The notes beneath the pieces were generated by a model, which was not told the origin of the DNA, did not search any database, and saw only the letters and a list, made by a program, of their open reading frames with translations. Source: UBA937 sp031549725 (GTDB taxonomy: Bacteria > Spirochaetota > Spirochaetia > Treponematales > Breznakiellaceae). From it: a DNA stretch of 64,000 nucleotides. The stretch is from contig JAVBPH010000046.1 of the NCBI GenBank assembly GCA_031549725.1, positions 62,001-126,000 on the forward strand. Reading direction: 5' to 3'. Positions 26,312 through 35,562 of this stretch are shown here, piece by piece. The translations under genes and the position numbers were made by a program. Position 1 is the first letter of the stretch. The number at the start of each line of letters is the position of its first letter.

Positions 26312-27832
26312 ATGGACGCAGCCATAGGGGTCATCGATATAGGGATGACCAACAAAAAGATAGCCATCTATGACGACGAACTGAGGGAACTTGACCGGGT
26401 GTACCGTACCTTTCCGGCCCTTCCGGTTCAGGATCCAAGCACCGGGGAAACCCTGGAGATGCACGACCTCCGGGGAATGGAAGAATGGTTCTTCCAGGAA
26501 CTAAAGCGTCTTGGTGAAAAATATCCGATCAAAGCTCTTGCGGTAACCACCCATGGCGCAACCATGGTATGTATTGATAAGGACGGACAGGTCTGCGCCC
26601 CCTGTATTGTATACACCCATGAACCGGGGTCTGGATTTCAGGAATCCTTCTACCGCCTTGCGGGGGACCGGGAATACCTACAAAGGACCACCTATACGCC
26701 TCCGTTCTCGGCCTTGATCAATCCCGCCAAGGGAATCCTGTTTCTGCAGACCCATTTCCCTGAGGATTTTGCCAAAACAACCCTGCTCCTCAGCTATCCC
26801 CAGTATTGGGGATATGTGCTGACCCGTCAGGCCGGGGTGGAACCTACCTATGCGGGATGCCATACCTATCTCTGGGACCATAAAGCGGGAACCTATTCCC
26901 CGGTGGCGGATACCCTGGGCATCAGGCAGCTCCTCCCGGAACGGTACGAAAACAGTTATGAGATCCTCGGTACCCTCAGCAATGATGCGGCTGCCCGGAC
27001 CGGCCTGGATCCTTCGGTGATTGTGACCATGGGTATCCACGATTCCAACGCGTCCCTGCTTCCTTATCTTGCCAAGGATGGTCAGGGGGATTTTGTACTC
27101 AATTCCACCGGAACCTGGTGTGTGTCCATGCACCCCCAGGAAAACCTGGACTACAATCCCGACGATATAGGAAAGATTGTATTTTTTAACCAATCCGCCC
27201 TGCGGAAACCCATAAAGACTTCCATTTTTCTGGGGGGTATGGAATTTGATACCTGGTCCCGTATTTTTTCCAGTCTGAACAACCACCGGCCCCTGCCGGA
27301 ATACCATCCGGGGGCAATCAGGGCTGTTCTGGTGGAAAAGGATTGCTTCCTTTTACCCGAACTGGTTCCGGGTTCGGGACAGTTTAATACATCCCAAGCG
27401 GGAATTCTGGAAAAGGGAACATTTTACCCCTTTGGGGCAATACAAACGGGTGAGGCGGTTCCGCCGGTCATGTATGATGGAAACCGGTTCAGGGCGCTGC
27501 TTACGATTTCACTGGTAATCCAGACCGTAACAGCCCTCACCCGGGCGGGTATGCGGAAGGACACCAGGGTTTTTACCGAAGGGGGATTCAGGAAGAACCA
27601 GGGTTACAACAGTTTGCTGGTATCGGTTCTTCCGGATAACCCGGTCCGGCTTACCAATATGAATGAAGCCACAGCCCTGGGTGCGGCCATGACCGCGTCC
27701 ATGGCGCTGAACGGCAAAACGCTGCAGGATATTGCCGGTTCCATCAATATTGAATATACGGATATCCCGTCCGATTCCTTTCCCCACTTCGAAGCATACC
27801 GGGATGCATGGATTGCCGCTGCAGAAGGATAA
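26312..27832 (+). CDS. FGGY-family carbohydrate kinase (probable L-fuculokinase or relative)
   Basis: Protein of 506 residues of the FGGY kinase family: front motif AAIGVIDIGMTNKKIAIYDD (phosphate-binding loop), catalytic Asp in MGIHDSNASLL, ATP-binding LNSTGTWCV, and C-terminal GGFRKNQGYNSL followed by ATALGAAMTASMALNG. AGGAGG precedes the ATG at 26312 (5 bases), so the longer frame from 26195, which runs through a repeat, is rejected. Placed next to the fucose operon, an L-fuculokinase role is likely; rhamnulokinase or another ketose kinase is possible. No FucA aldolase gene is in the window. Confidence 0.85.
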   Translation: MDAAIGVIDIGMTNKKIAIYDDELRELDRVYRTFPALPVQDPSTGETLEMHDLRGMEEWFFQELKRLGEKYPIKALAVTTHGATMVCIDKDGQVCAPCIVYTHEPGSGFQESFYRLAGDREYLQRTTYTPPFSALINPAKGILFLQTHFPEDFAKTTLLLSYPQYWGYVLTRQAGVEPTYAGCHTYLWDHKAGTYSPVADTLGIRQLLPERYENSYEILGTLSNDAAARTGLDPSVIVTMGIHDSNASLLPYLAKDGQGDFVLNSTGTWCVSMHPQENLDYNPDDIGKIVFFNQSALRKPIKTSIFLGGMEFDTWSRIFSSLNNHRPLPEYHPGAIRAVLVEKDCFLLPELVPGSGQFNTSQAGILEKGTFYPFGAIQTGEAVPPVMYDGNRFRALLTISLVIQTVTALTRAGMRKDTRVFTEGGFRKNQGYNSLLVSVLPDNPVRLTNMNEATALGAAMTASMALNGKTLQDIAGSINIEYTDIPSDSFPHFEAYRDAWIAAAEG

Positions 27833-27871
27833 AACACCGGACCCTCCGGGGCACACGATAAGGAGAATGAT

Positions 27872-29134
27872 ATGAAAACAAAAGCAGTACGTTTGTACGG
27901 ACAGAATGATCTCAGGCTGGAGGAATTTGAATTGCCTCCTATTAAGGATGATGAAATTCTTGCCCGGATTATTTCCGATTCAATCTGCATGTCCAGCCAT
28001 AAACTCACCCTCCAGGGGGAAAACCATAAACGGGTCCGGAGAACACTCAAGGATAACCCGGTTATCATCGGCCACGAATTTTGCGGGGAACTGGTGGAGG
28101 TCGGAGCCGTATGGAAAAACCAATTCCGGGAGGGGGATAAATTTGCCATCCAGCCGGCCCTCAATTACGAGGGAACCCTCTGGGCTCCGGGATATTCCTA
28201 CCCCTACATCGGCGGGGACGCCACCTATGTGATTATTCCCCGGGAAGTCATGGAAATGAATTGTCTCCTTCCCTACAAGGGGGATAATTTCTTCATGGGT
28301 TCCCTGGCGGAACCGATTTCCTGCATCGTCGGTGCATTCCATGCCCAGTACCATACGGTGAACGGGTCCTACGTTCATCACATGGGTATCCATGAAGGGG
28401 GATCCCTTATACTGTTGGCCGGTGTGGGGCCCATGGGATTAGGTGCAATCGATTATGCGATCCACGCGGAACGGAAACCTTCTTTCATGGTGGTAACCGA
28501 CATTGACGAACCGCGTCTTGCCCGGGCGGCTTCGATTTTTACGGTGGAAGAAGCAAAAAAGAACGGCATAACCCTGGTGTATGTAAACACCAGGGATCTG
28601 GCGGATCCGGTCCAGCATCTCGCCGGCCTCAATGGGGGCAAGCTCTATGACGATGTGTTTGTCTTTGCCCCGGTCAAACCCGTGGTTGAACTGGGGGACC
28701 GGCTCCTGGACAAGGATGGCTGCCTTAACTTTTTTGCCGGCCCCAATGATCCGGAATTTTCCGCGGTTATGAACTTCTATAATGTCCATTATGAATCCCA
28801 CCACCTGGTGGGAACCTCCGGGGGCAACACAGAGGACATGAAGGAATCCCTCCGGATGATGGCGGAATACAAACTTAACCCGGTGGCATTGATTACCCAT
28901 GTGGGCGGGTTGAATGCGGTTCCCGCAACTACCATCAATCTGGATAAGATTCCCGGGGGCAAAAAACTCATCTATACCCATAAAAACCTTGAACTGACCG
29001 CGATCAATGATTTTGCCGAACGGGGAAAACAGGACCCTTTCTACAGGGAACTGGCCCGGATTGTGGAAGCCCACAATATGCTCTGGTGCAGGGAAGCGGA
29101 GGACTATCTCCTGGCCCATGCTCCGGATATTTAG
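27872..29134 (+). CDS. Zinc-type medium-chain dehydrogenase (sorbose-1-phosphate reductase-like)
   Basis: Protein of 420 residues of the medium-chain dehydrogenase/reductase superfamily: GroES-like half with GHEFCGELVEVG, nucleotide-binding fold with LLAGVGPMGLGAIDYAI, and a long insertion typical of the L-sorbose-1-phosphate reductase group. The active-site Cys region reads SDSICMSSHK. AAGGAG lies about 7 bases before the ATG, and the gene follows the FGGY kinase by 39 bases, so they are probably co-transcribed. It likely reduces or oxidises a phosphorylated ketose or polyol; substrate unknown. Confidence 0.8.
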   Translation: MKTKAVRLYGQNDLRLEEFELPPIKDDEILARIISDSICMSSHKLTLQGENHKRVRRTLKDNPVIIGHEFCGELVEVGAVWKNQFREGDKFAIQPALNYEGTLWAPGYSYPYIGGDATYVIIPREVMEMNCLLPYKGDNFFMGSLAEPISCIVGAFHAQYHTVNGSYVHHMGIHEGGSLILLAGVGPMGLGAIDYAIHAERKPSFMVVTDIDEPRLARAASIFTVEEAKKNGITLVYVNTRDLADPVQHLAGLNGGKLYDDVFVFAPVKPVVELGDRLLDKDGCLNFFAGPNDPEFSAVMNFYNVHYESHHLVGTSGGNTEDMKESLRMMAEYKLNPVALITHVGGLNAVPATTINLDKIPGGKKLIYTHKNLELTAINDFAERGKQDPFYRELARIVEAHNMLWCREAEDYLLAHAPDI

Positions 29135-29329
29135 AATCCGTTGATTCTGGACGGGACTTTCAGTATATGAATCCTCTTGCCGTACTGCATGGCGGATGGC
29201 TATCAGCTTGAAATGAGATGCGGAAAATTGAAGCCATCTCTCTGAACAGTACATTCAGGTATTAGTGTTCATGAATAATACATCTCCCGGCTCGCAAAAT
29301 CCGCATCCTTTGACATTCATTAGAAAAAA

Positions 29330-30016
29330 ATGTATACTGCAACCCTTCACATCATGGATTTACATATTGATACAATTCCTTCTTTACTTGAAGGTACTTC
29401 CCTAAAGGATCCCCTGTGCGGTCTTTTGAATATATACCGGAGAATTGAAGCGGCCCAGCAGCAATGGACCGGGGCTAGTCCTTTCCAGTGTCCCTTTGCC
29501 TGCGGTGAGTGCTGCAGAACCTTTGAACCATCAATATTGGAAATTGAGGCGCTGCTTTTTGCTGCCTGGATTGTGTGTATCCAGCCAATTCCCCAGCCCC
29601 ATTATTCTGCGGACAAAATTGGCTGTGTGTATCATAATCCCTCCGGGGCATACCACTGTCCGGTGTATCCCGCCAGGCCGCTGATCTGCCGGTTGTTTGC
29701 CTTTTCCGGAGACCGGGGAAAAAATGGGACTGTCCGGTATAAACCTTGCAAACATATGCTGGAGGTCGAACACCGGACCATCGAAGAATCCGAGCTGCAG
29801 CGGCGGTACGGTATTCTCCCGCCGGTAATGGCCGATCTGGCCAGGGAAGCGGATTGCCTGCTTCCCGGTTCTGCGGGGATCACCATGCCTCTGCGCAAAG
29901 CAATTCCGCCGGCAATCGACAAAATCCGTTTTCTTCTGCAGCTCAGTAACCGGAACTTTACCGAATTCTCTAATGATCCTGATGACGATGCGCCGCCCTT
30001 TCCCCAGGCTTCTTAA
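29330..30016 (+). CDS. YkgJ-family cysteine cluster protein
   Basis: Protein of 228 residues with the YkgJ/CxxCxxC metal-binding motif: CPFACGECC, then CVYHNPSG and YHCPVYPARPLICRLF, giving about eight conserved cysteines that bind zinc or an iron-sulphur cluster. The exact role of this family is unknown. An internal ATG (MDLHID, at 29354) is an alternative start; neither has a strong ribosome site. It is separated from the dehydrogenase by about 195 bases without evident features. Confidence 0.75.
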   Translation: MYTATLHIMDLHIDTIPSLLEGTSLKDPLCGLLNIYRRIEAAQQQWTGASPFQCPFACGECCRTFEPSILEIEALLFAAWIVCIQPIPQPHYSADKIGCVYHNPSGAYHCPVYPARPLICRLFAFSGDRGKNGTVRYKPCKHMLEVEHRTIEESELQRRYGILPPVMADLAREADCLLPGSAGITMPLRKAIPPAIDKIRFLLQLSNRNFTEFSNDPDDDAPPFPQAS

Positions 30017-30181
30017 AACAGGTTAACGGTATTTGGGGTGCGGGCACATTTCCGCAGGGCAAATGCATCGCAATCCGGAAAATTTCTGCAGATCATTAAT
30101 CCGGCAAAAATAGTTAAGTATCGAAAGGGGCTTGGAATTCAGCCAAAGGGTAAAACAGCAGAAAACTTTTTCCCGGACCGG

Positions 30182-31528
30182 TCAGTTTTCCAAACCGCCG
30201 GGATTCTGGGCATTGTGCAGATACTGAACCATGTTGGCCAAAACCCGGTTTTCCTGTTCATCAAAGGACAGGGTCTTTTTCTGATTTTTAGGGTCCGCCG
30301 CCAGGGGAAACTTGGAATTGATGCGGATAAGCCAGGTATTATCATGTTTGCCCGCATAATTTTCCAGGGGATTCCGGATCAGGTTTGGCCGGCGCAAACC
30401 CGCGCATACCTCCACAAAGGCTGCGTTCTTTTCGCCGATGCTTGTTAAAAAAGACGAAAAATCGGTTTGTGTGGCCCCTTCTTTGGACGGGACCAGGGAA
30501 ACGGTCTTGCAGCGGAAATGATTTGGGACCAGAAAATCACCGCAGGATGCACAATGGGGAATATCTTCGGGTCTTATTTCCTCTCCCCGGTCTATCCGGT
30601 TAAGCATGGGTTCGATATATTTCCAGGTCTCATACAGTTTTTCTTCGCAGGGAAAGGCACACTGCAGAAAAAGATAATTTCCATGGGGCCTGTAGACGAT
30701 CTGCTGGGGCACCCCGGCCCGTTCAAACTGGGCATCCGCATCGGTGGAAAGAAAAAACCGGTGTTTGCCCTCGGTCAGGGCGATTAAATCCCGGTAGGAG
30801 TAGGCCGGAGGATTTTTGTAGAGCACATGCCAAAGATATTTGGCCCAGAACGTCCAAAACTGTACCGCATTGTTATCGAAAATTTGTGAGTAGAAATTTA
30901 TCATATCATCAATAGTATGCAGGCCTTTTTCATACAGCTTTGGGAAATACAGCTGGGCATCTTCCTTGTTGAAATGCCGTAAGGACGGATTCATGCCGGT
31001 GCCGGTACCTACCACAATGTATTCCGCCTGCTGAATTTTCTGCACCGCCTCACGGATTCGCTGGTGAAAGCTGACGGTATGATTATCCTCGGTATTTGTG
31101 TGTTCGTAATATGCCAGGGGTTTAATGGGAAGCCCAATTTTTTCAGGTTTTGCCGGCGGGTTTTCCATCATGGCTTCATATTCGGCAATACATATGGTGA
31201 TGGTCCTCAGGATTGGGGTGAGTTTGTACCCAATCTGGGTCAGGGAATAGACCACCTTCAAAATTGATTCGGGAAAGACTATCCGGGTAACCAGTTCATC
31301 CTGCTCCATATCATGGAGCGCGGCGGCCAACACTTTCTGGGAAATTCCGGATAAAGAACGCCTTAATTCCCCAAACCGCTTAGGGCCGCCGATCAGTTCC
31401 AGCATAATTTTCATTTTCCATCGTCCCCCCAGCAGTTCATTCATCTGCCAGATAGGATCGTTGGAGGGTTTTTTTTCTTCGGACAAAAGCCCAACCTCCG
31501 CCGGTGAATCAAGGTTACTATAGATCAT
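30182..31528 (-). CDS. HxlR-type winged helix fused to a SIR2-like (SirTM-type) domain
   Basis: Protein of 448 residues. Residues 25-115 match HxlR regulators (LGGRWKMKIMLELIGGPKRF, then SGISQKVLAAALHDMEQDEL and YSLTQIGYKLTPIL). Residues about 160-350 resemble the SIR2 family, closest to the macrodomain-linked class: YIVVGTGTGMNPS in place of GAGxS, FFLSTDADAQFERAGV (usually TTNVDxQF, so the key Asn is Asp here), PHGNYLFLQC with the catalytic-type His, and two Cys pairs (CAFPC, CASC) for zinc. It is divergent from the nucleoside transporter operon and is the likely local regulator. HxlR-SIR2 fusion is an inference from the reading of both parts. Confidence 0.85.
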   Translation of the reverse strand: MIYSNLDSPAEVGLLSEEKKPSNDPIWQMNELLGGRWKMKIMLELIGGPKRFGELRRSLSGISQKVLAAALHDMEQDELVTRIVFPESILKVVYSLTQIGYKLTPILRTITICIAEYEAMMENPPAKPEKIGLPIKPLAYYEHTNTEDNHTVSFHQRIREAVQKIQQAEYIVVGTGTGMNPSLRHFNKEDAQLYFPKLYEKGLHTIDDMINFYSQIFDNNAVQFWTFWAKYLWHVLYKNPPAYSYRDLIALTEGKHRFFLSTDADAQFERAGVPQQIVYRPHGNYLFLQCAFPCEEKLYETWKYIEPMLNRIDRGEEIRPEDIPHCASCGDFLVPNHFRCKTVSLVPSKEGATQTDFSSFLTSIGEKNAAFVEVCAGLRRPNLIRNPLENYAGKHDNTWLIRINSKFPLAADPKNQKKTLSFDEQENRVLANMVQYLHNAQNPGGLEN

Positions 31529-31626
31529 AACAAATGCTTATGTATTATCTACTATAATAATGATAACTCCTATCCGGCCAATTGATAAGGTCTGAAAGGA
31601 ATATTTGTTATATATACTATACATTT

Positions 31627-31644
31627 GGTTACTTTTTGGTAACC
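31627..31644. promoter_or_regulatory. Inverted repeat, candidate HxlR operator
   Basis: GGTTAC and GTAACC are perfect complements 6 bases apart. A second inverted pair TAGGTAA (31694-31700) and TTACCTA (31724-31730) lies nearer the binding-protein gene. HxlR-family proteins bind such short spaced palindromes. Between them TTGACT (about 31674) could be a -35 element with TAGGTA as a weak -10. The region is the 269-base divergent gap. Confidence 0.5.
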
Positions 31645-31797
31645 GTGCACAAAAAAGTATCTACTTTACAGTTGACTTTTTTAGACCCCATACTAGGTAA
31701 GGTAAATTCCATGTTTGGTGTAATTACCTAAAACATGTGCAGTATCCGGCGATATCCCCGGGACTGTAATAAAACGATAATGTATAAGGAGTGTGCG

Positions 31798-32850
31798 ATG
31801 AAAAAGACAATACTTTTTTCGGTAATCCTAGCGCTGATTTTTTCTTTAGCCGGTTTGATCGGCTGCAGTAAGGAAAAATCCCCAGCTTCAGGACAGGGTT
31901 CTGTCGCCCAGAGCAAGAAAGCCTGTTTTATAACCAACGGCGCCCTGGGTAATGATTTTATAAACCTAATTTGGAGTGGTTTTAAAGATCTGGAAAAGGA
32001 CGGATGGGAAGTTAAGATTATTGAAGCCACCGATGCATCCGAATATCCTGAAGACATCCGGGCAATGGCTGCTGAGGGATACAAGGTAATTATGTGCTGG
32101 AATGATGATGTGAACACCGTAGCCCTGGACCTGGCGGACGAAATCGCCAAGATGTACCCGGATGTACACATGTTCCTGCTGGATACCTACCGTGCCCAGG
32201 ACAAGGACAACTGTACCGCTGTAGCGGTAGACCCCTATGAATCATCCTTTGTGGCCGGTTATGTGGCAGCCAAGATGACAAAAACCGGAACCATCGGGTG
32301 GATAGGCCATACCGACGTACCTAAGGTTCGCCGTTTCCGGGACGGTTATGTGGTGGGCGCAAATTATGCCAATCCCAATGTTAAGGTAGTCAGTTCGTTC
32401 GTAGGCGCCTCCAGGGATCCCACCAAGGGATATGAAGCGGGTACCGCATTAATCAAAAACAATCCCGTGGATATTATCTACCAGGCGTGTTATCTCTCCG
32501 GCACCGGTGTTATTGCTGCCTGTGCTGATGCGGGTATTAAGTGTATTGGTGTGGACGACTGGCAGGGCGGCATTGATCCTTGTGTTTTCTGGTCCGCCAT
32601 AAAGCCCATCAACGTGGCTGTTAAGATCCTTGCAGAAGAATATGAGAAAGGCGCAAAGCTTGGCCACTTCATGAACTTTGACCTGGCTTCCGGCGGTACT
32701 GTTTACGATCAACGGGACCTCCCCAATCTTCCCCCGGAACTGCAGAACGAAGTTAAGCAGCTCATTGCGGATATCCAGAGCGGTAAGGTGGATGTTTACA
32801 AGGGATACGAAAACTTCCGCATTGATAATTATATCAAAACAATTCGTTAA
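31798..32850 (+). CDS. BMP-family nucleoside-binding lipoprotein
   Basis: Protein of 350 residues with a lipoprotein signal (LAGLIGCSKEK). The mature part matches the BMP/PnrA family that binds purine nucleosides: CFITNGALGNDFINLIWSG, YKVIMCWNDDVNTVALDLADE, AVDPYESSFVAGYVAAKMTKTGTIGWIG and DDWQGGIDP. AAGGAG precedes the ATG at 31798 by 7 bases. It is the first gene of the long operon and is followed by two stem-loops before the ATPase. The ligand could be a nucleoside or another ribosylated compound. Confidence 0.92.
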   Translation: MKKTILFSVILALIFSLAGLIGCSKEKSPASGQGSVAQSKKACFITNGALGNDFINLIWSGFKDLEKDGWEVKIIEATDASEYPEDIRAMAAEGYKVIMCWNDDVNTVALDLADEIAKMYPDVHMFLLDTYRAQDKDNCTAVAVDPYESSFVAGYVAAKMTKTGTIGWIGHTDVPKVRRFRDGYVVGANYANPNVKVVSSFVGASRDPTKGYEAGTALIKNNPVDIIYQACYLSGTGVIAACADAGIKCIGVDDWQGGIDPCVFWSAIKPINVAVKILAEEYEKGAKLGHFMNFDLASGGTVYDQRDLPNLPPELQNEVKQLIADIQSGKVDVYKGYENFRIDNYIKTIR

Positions 32851-32861
32851 ATATATTGAGG

Positions 32862-32934
32862 GTCCTGCCTTTCATCAGACAGGACGGAGTTTGTTGCGGG
32901 TTCAGCAGTATGTAACATGCTGCTGAACCCGCAA
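32862..32934 (+). repeat. Two stem-loops between binding lipoprotein and ATPase
   Basis: GTCCTG/CAGGAC and, further on, TTGCGGGTTCAGCAG (32894-32908) with CTGCTGAACCCGCAA (32920-32934), a perfect 15-bp stem. No T-run follows either. They lie in the 105-base gap after the binding-protein gene and probably stabilise its message or attenuate read-through. Confidence 0.75.
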
Positions 32935-32955
32935 TGTGAATCACAGGATGTAAGT

Positions 32956-34485
32956 ATGGATGTTAACGAGTACGTGCTTGAACTGCACCACATCACCAAA
33001 AGTTTTGGCGCCCTTACGGCAAACAACGATATTACCGTGCGCATTAAAAAAGGGAATGTTCATGCCATTATAGGTGAAAACGGGGCCGGCAAAAGTACTC
33101 TGATGAATATTATTACCGATATATACAAGCCGGATAAGGGAGAAATTTATCTCAACGGCAAAAGGGTGGTGTTCAAGAATCCTATGGATGCAACCCGCCA
33201 TGGTATCGGCATGGTGTACCAGGAATTTATGTTATTTGATGAACTGACGGTACTTGAAAATATCATCATGGGTTATGAGGAAAAAAAGTTTCAGCTTTTT
33301 CTGGATATGAAATCCAGCCGTCAGAAGGTAAAGGATATCTGTGAAAAATACAATTTCAACATTCCTTTAAATGCCCGGGTGAGCGGCCTGCCCGTGGCGG
33401 TGCTGCAGCAGGTGGAAATTGTCAAGGTCCTGTACCGGGGTGCGGATATTCTTATTCTGGATGAGCCCACCTCGGTGCTCACTCCCATAGGAATCCAGGG
33501 TTTGTTTGAAGCGATCCGGAACCTTAAGGCAATCGGAAAAACAATTATTATTATCACCCATAAGCTCAAGGAAGTTTTTGCTATTGCCGACCATATTACG
33601 GTTCTTAAAAACGGCAAGGTAAGCGGTGACGTTCTGCCGGATGAAGTGGATGAACACAAACTTGCCAGCCTGATGGTTGGCCGGGAGGTCATCCTGCAGG
33701 GACAAAAAGTGGAAAGCAAAATCGGTGATCCGGTTTTAGAAATACGGAACCTTACGGTGAATGACCAAAAGGGAATCACCCGGGTCAAAAATATCAGCCT
33801 GGAGGTCCGGGCCGGGGAGATTGTTGGAATCGCCGGAGTTGCCGGCAGTGGACAGCAGCAGCTTATTGAAGCAGCCATAGGTCTTGCAACTCCCGAACCG
33901 GGCGGCGATGTTCTTATAAATGGTATGAGCGTGCTGGGCCATACCATAGGACAGCGGCGGGCCCTGGGCATCGGATATGTTCCGCAGAACAGAATGGTGG
34001 AAGGGGTGAACCCCAAGGGTTCCATCTGGGAAAATGCCATCATGGGCTATCATATTACCCATGGGTTTTCCAGTAAGGTTTTTTTAAAGCGCCCGGAAAT
34101 CCGGGACTTTACCCAGCGGATTATAAAGGACTATGCGGTAAAGACCCAGGGAATAGATGAAAGGATAACCTCCCTCTCGGGCGGAAATATTCAAAAGCTG
34201 GTGGTAGGCCGGGAGTTTATACAAAACAATAAGATCCTCATTATTGAGGATCCTACCCGGGGAATTGACGTGGGGGCCATTGAATTTGTCTGGAAGAAAA
34301 TTATTGATATTGCAGCCTCGGGGGTGGCGGTTCTGATGATCAGCCATGAATTGAATGAGGTTATGCAATTATCCGACAGGATATTAGTGATGTATGAAGG
34401 AAGCCTTTTTAATGCGGGCGTATACAATGAACTGGACGAAAATGCCATTGGACTTTTAATGACCGGCGGAGGAAGGGAGTCATGA
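32956..34485 (+). CDS. Nucleoside-type ABC ATPase, two domains
   Basis: Protein of 509 residues with two ABC domains as in nucleoside transporters of the YufO/NupO type. Domain 1 has Walker A GENGAGKST, Q-loop YQEFM, and ILDEPTSVLTP. Domain 2 has GVAGSGQQQLIEA, signature LSGGNIQK and IIEDPTRGID. The ATG at 32956 is preceded by AGGATG. The stop overlaps the next start by four bases (ATGA), so translation is coupled to the permease. It powers import of the BMP-protein ligand. Confidence 0.93.
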   Translation: MDVNEYVLELHHITKSFGALTANNDITVRIKKGNVHAIIGENGAGKSTLMNIITDIYKPDKGEIYLNGKRVVFKNPMDATRHGIGMVYQEFMLFDELTVLENIIMGYEEKKFQLFLDMKSSRQKVKDICEKYNFNIPLNARVSGLPVAVLQQVEIVKVLYRGADILILDEPTSVLTPIGIQGLFEAIRNLKAIGKTIIIITHKLKEVFAIADHITVLKNGKVSGDVLPDEVDEHKLASLMVGREVILQGQKVESKIGDPVLEIRNLTVNDQKGITRVKNISLEVRAGEIVGIAGVAGSGQQQLIEAAIGLATPEPGGDVLINGMSVLGHTIGQRRALGIGYVPQNRMVEGVNPKGSIWENAIMGYHITHGFSSKVFLKRPEIRDFTQRIIKDYAVKTQGIDERITSLSGGNIQKLVVGREFIQNNKILIIEDPTRGIDVGAIEFVWKKIIDIAASGVAVLMISHELNEVMQLSDRILVMYEGSLFNAGVYNELDENAIGLLMTGGGRES

Positions 34486-35561
34486 AAATAGTAACCCGAT
34501 TAAATGACGATCTTAAATCAAATGCAATCCGGTATATTATTGCGCTGTTTGCCGTGGTGGTTGTCGGTTCAGTGCTTATTCTTCTGCAGGGTGAAAACCC
34601 CCAGAAAGCATTTATGCTGATTATGAAAGGATCCTTTGGAAGCATGGTTGCCCTGGGTAACACTATCCGGCATGCTACGCCATGTATTCTTGCGGGTATA
34701 GCCGCATCTGTTACCTTTAAGTGCGGAATCAATAACCTGGGTATTGAAGGACAGATATACTTTGGCGCACTGATTTCGGCGGTGGTGGGATCCTATCTTC
34801 AGCTTCCGCCGGTTATCCATGTGATGTTTTGTCTGCTCTGCGGTATGATGGCAGGTCTGTTGTATGCATTGCTTCCCGCACTGCTTAAGCTCTTTTTTAA
34901 TGTGAATGAATTGATTGTCAGCTTAATGTGCAACTATATAGCATTGCTCCTTACTGAATACATCACCATGTGGTGGGTAATGGGAGGAAGGGCAGCCCAG
35001 GGTTCATTCTCAATACAAACGCCGCCTATACAGAAGACCGCGGTGTTGCCCAATTTGATTTTGGGGTCCTCCTCAAGCTGGGGATTTATTATCGCGCTGA
35101 TTGTGGCAGCGTTTATATTTATTCTCTTCCGGTACACGATTAAGGGTTACGAACTTAAACAGGTCGGGGAAAATATCAAATTTGCCAAGGTCGGCGGCGT
35201 GAATGTTACCAAAACATTCTTAAGCATTTTTCTGCTTTCCGGTGCAATTGCCGGGCTGGCAGGAGGCATAGAGACCACCGGTGCATACGGGCGTTTCACC
35301 GCACAGTTTGCACCCAATATTGGCTGGAACGGAATTATGATTGCCCATATTTCGGCCCGGCATCCCCTGGCGGTGGTGGTGGTTTCATTGATCTGGGGCG
35401 CATTGAATGCGGGTGCCCTGAGTATGGAACGTACAACGTCTTTGAATAAACTTACCATTAATATTCTGCAGATGTTGTTTGTGCTTTTCGTATCCATTGA
35501 TTATCGTGTTGTGATGAATCAGATTGTTTCATCCTTCCGGCACAAAAGGGAGGCAGCTTAA
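34482..35561 (+). CDS. Nucleoside-type ABC permease 1
   Basis: Protein of 359 residues with about nine membrane helices of the BPD-transp-2 family. Signatures are CILAGIAASVTFKCGINNLGIEGQ and GGVNVTKTFLSIFLLSGAIAGLAGGIE with the conserved EAA-like loop. It overlaps the ATPase gene and ends 1 base before the second permease start, so the three are tightly coupled. It corresponds to NupP/YufP-type permeases. Confidence 0.92.
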   Translation: MKIVTRLNDDLKSNAIRYIIALFAVVVVGSVLILLQGENPQKAFMLIMKGSFGSMVALGNTIRHATPCILAGIAASVTFKCGINNLGIEGQIYFGALISAVVGSYLQLPPVIHVMFCLLCGMMAGLLYALLPALLKLFFNVNELIVSLMCNYIALLLTEYITMWWVMGGRAAQGSFSIQTPPIQKTAVLPNLILGSSSSWGFIIALIVAAFIFILFRYTIKGYELKQVGENIKFAKVGGVNVTKTFLSIFLLSGAIAGLAGGIETTGAYGRFTAQFAPNIGWNGIMIAHISARHPLAVVVVSLIWGALNAGALSMERTTSLNKLTINILQMLFVLFVSIDYRVVMNQIVSSFRHKREAA

Positions 35562-35562
35562 T

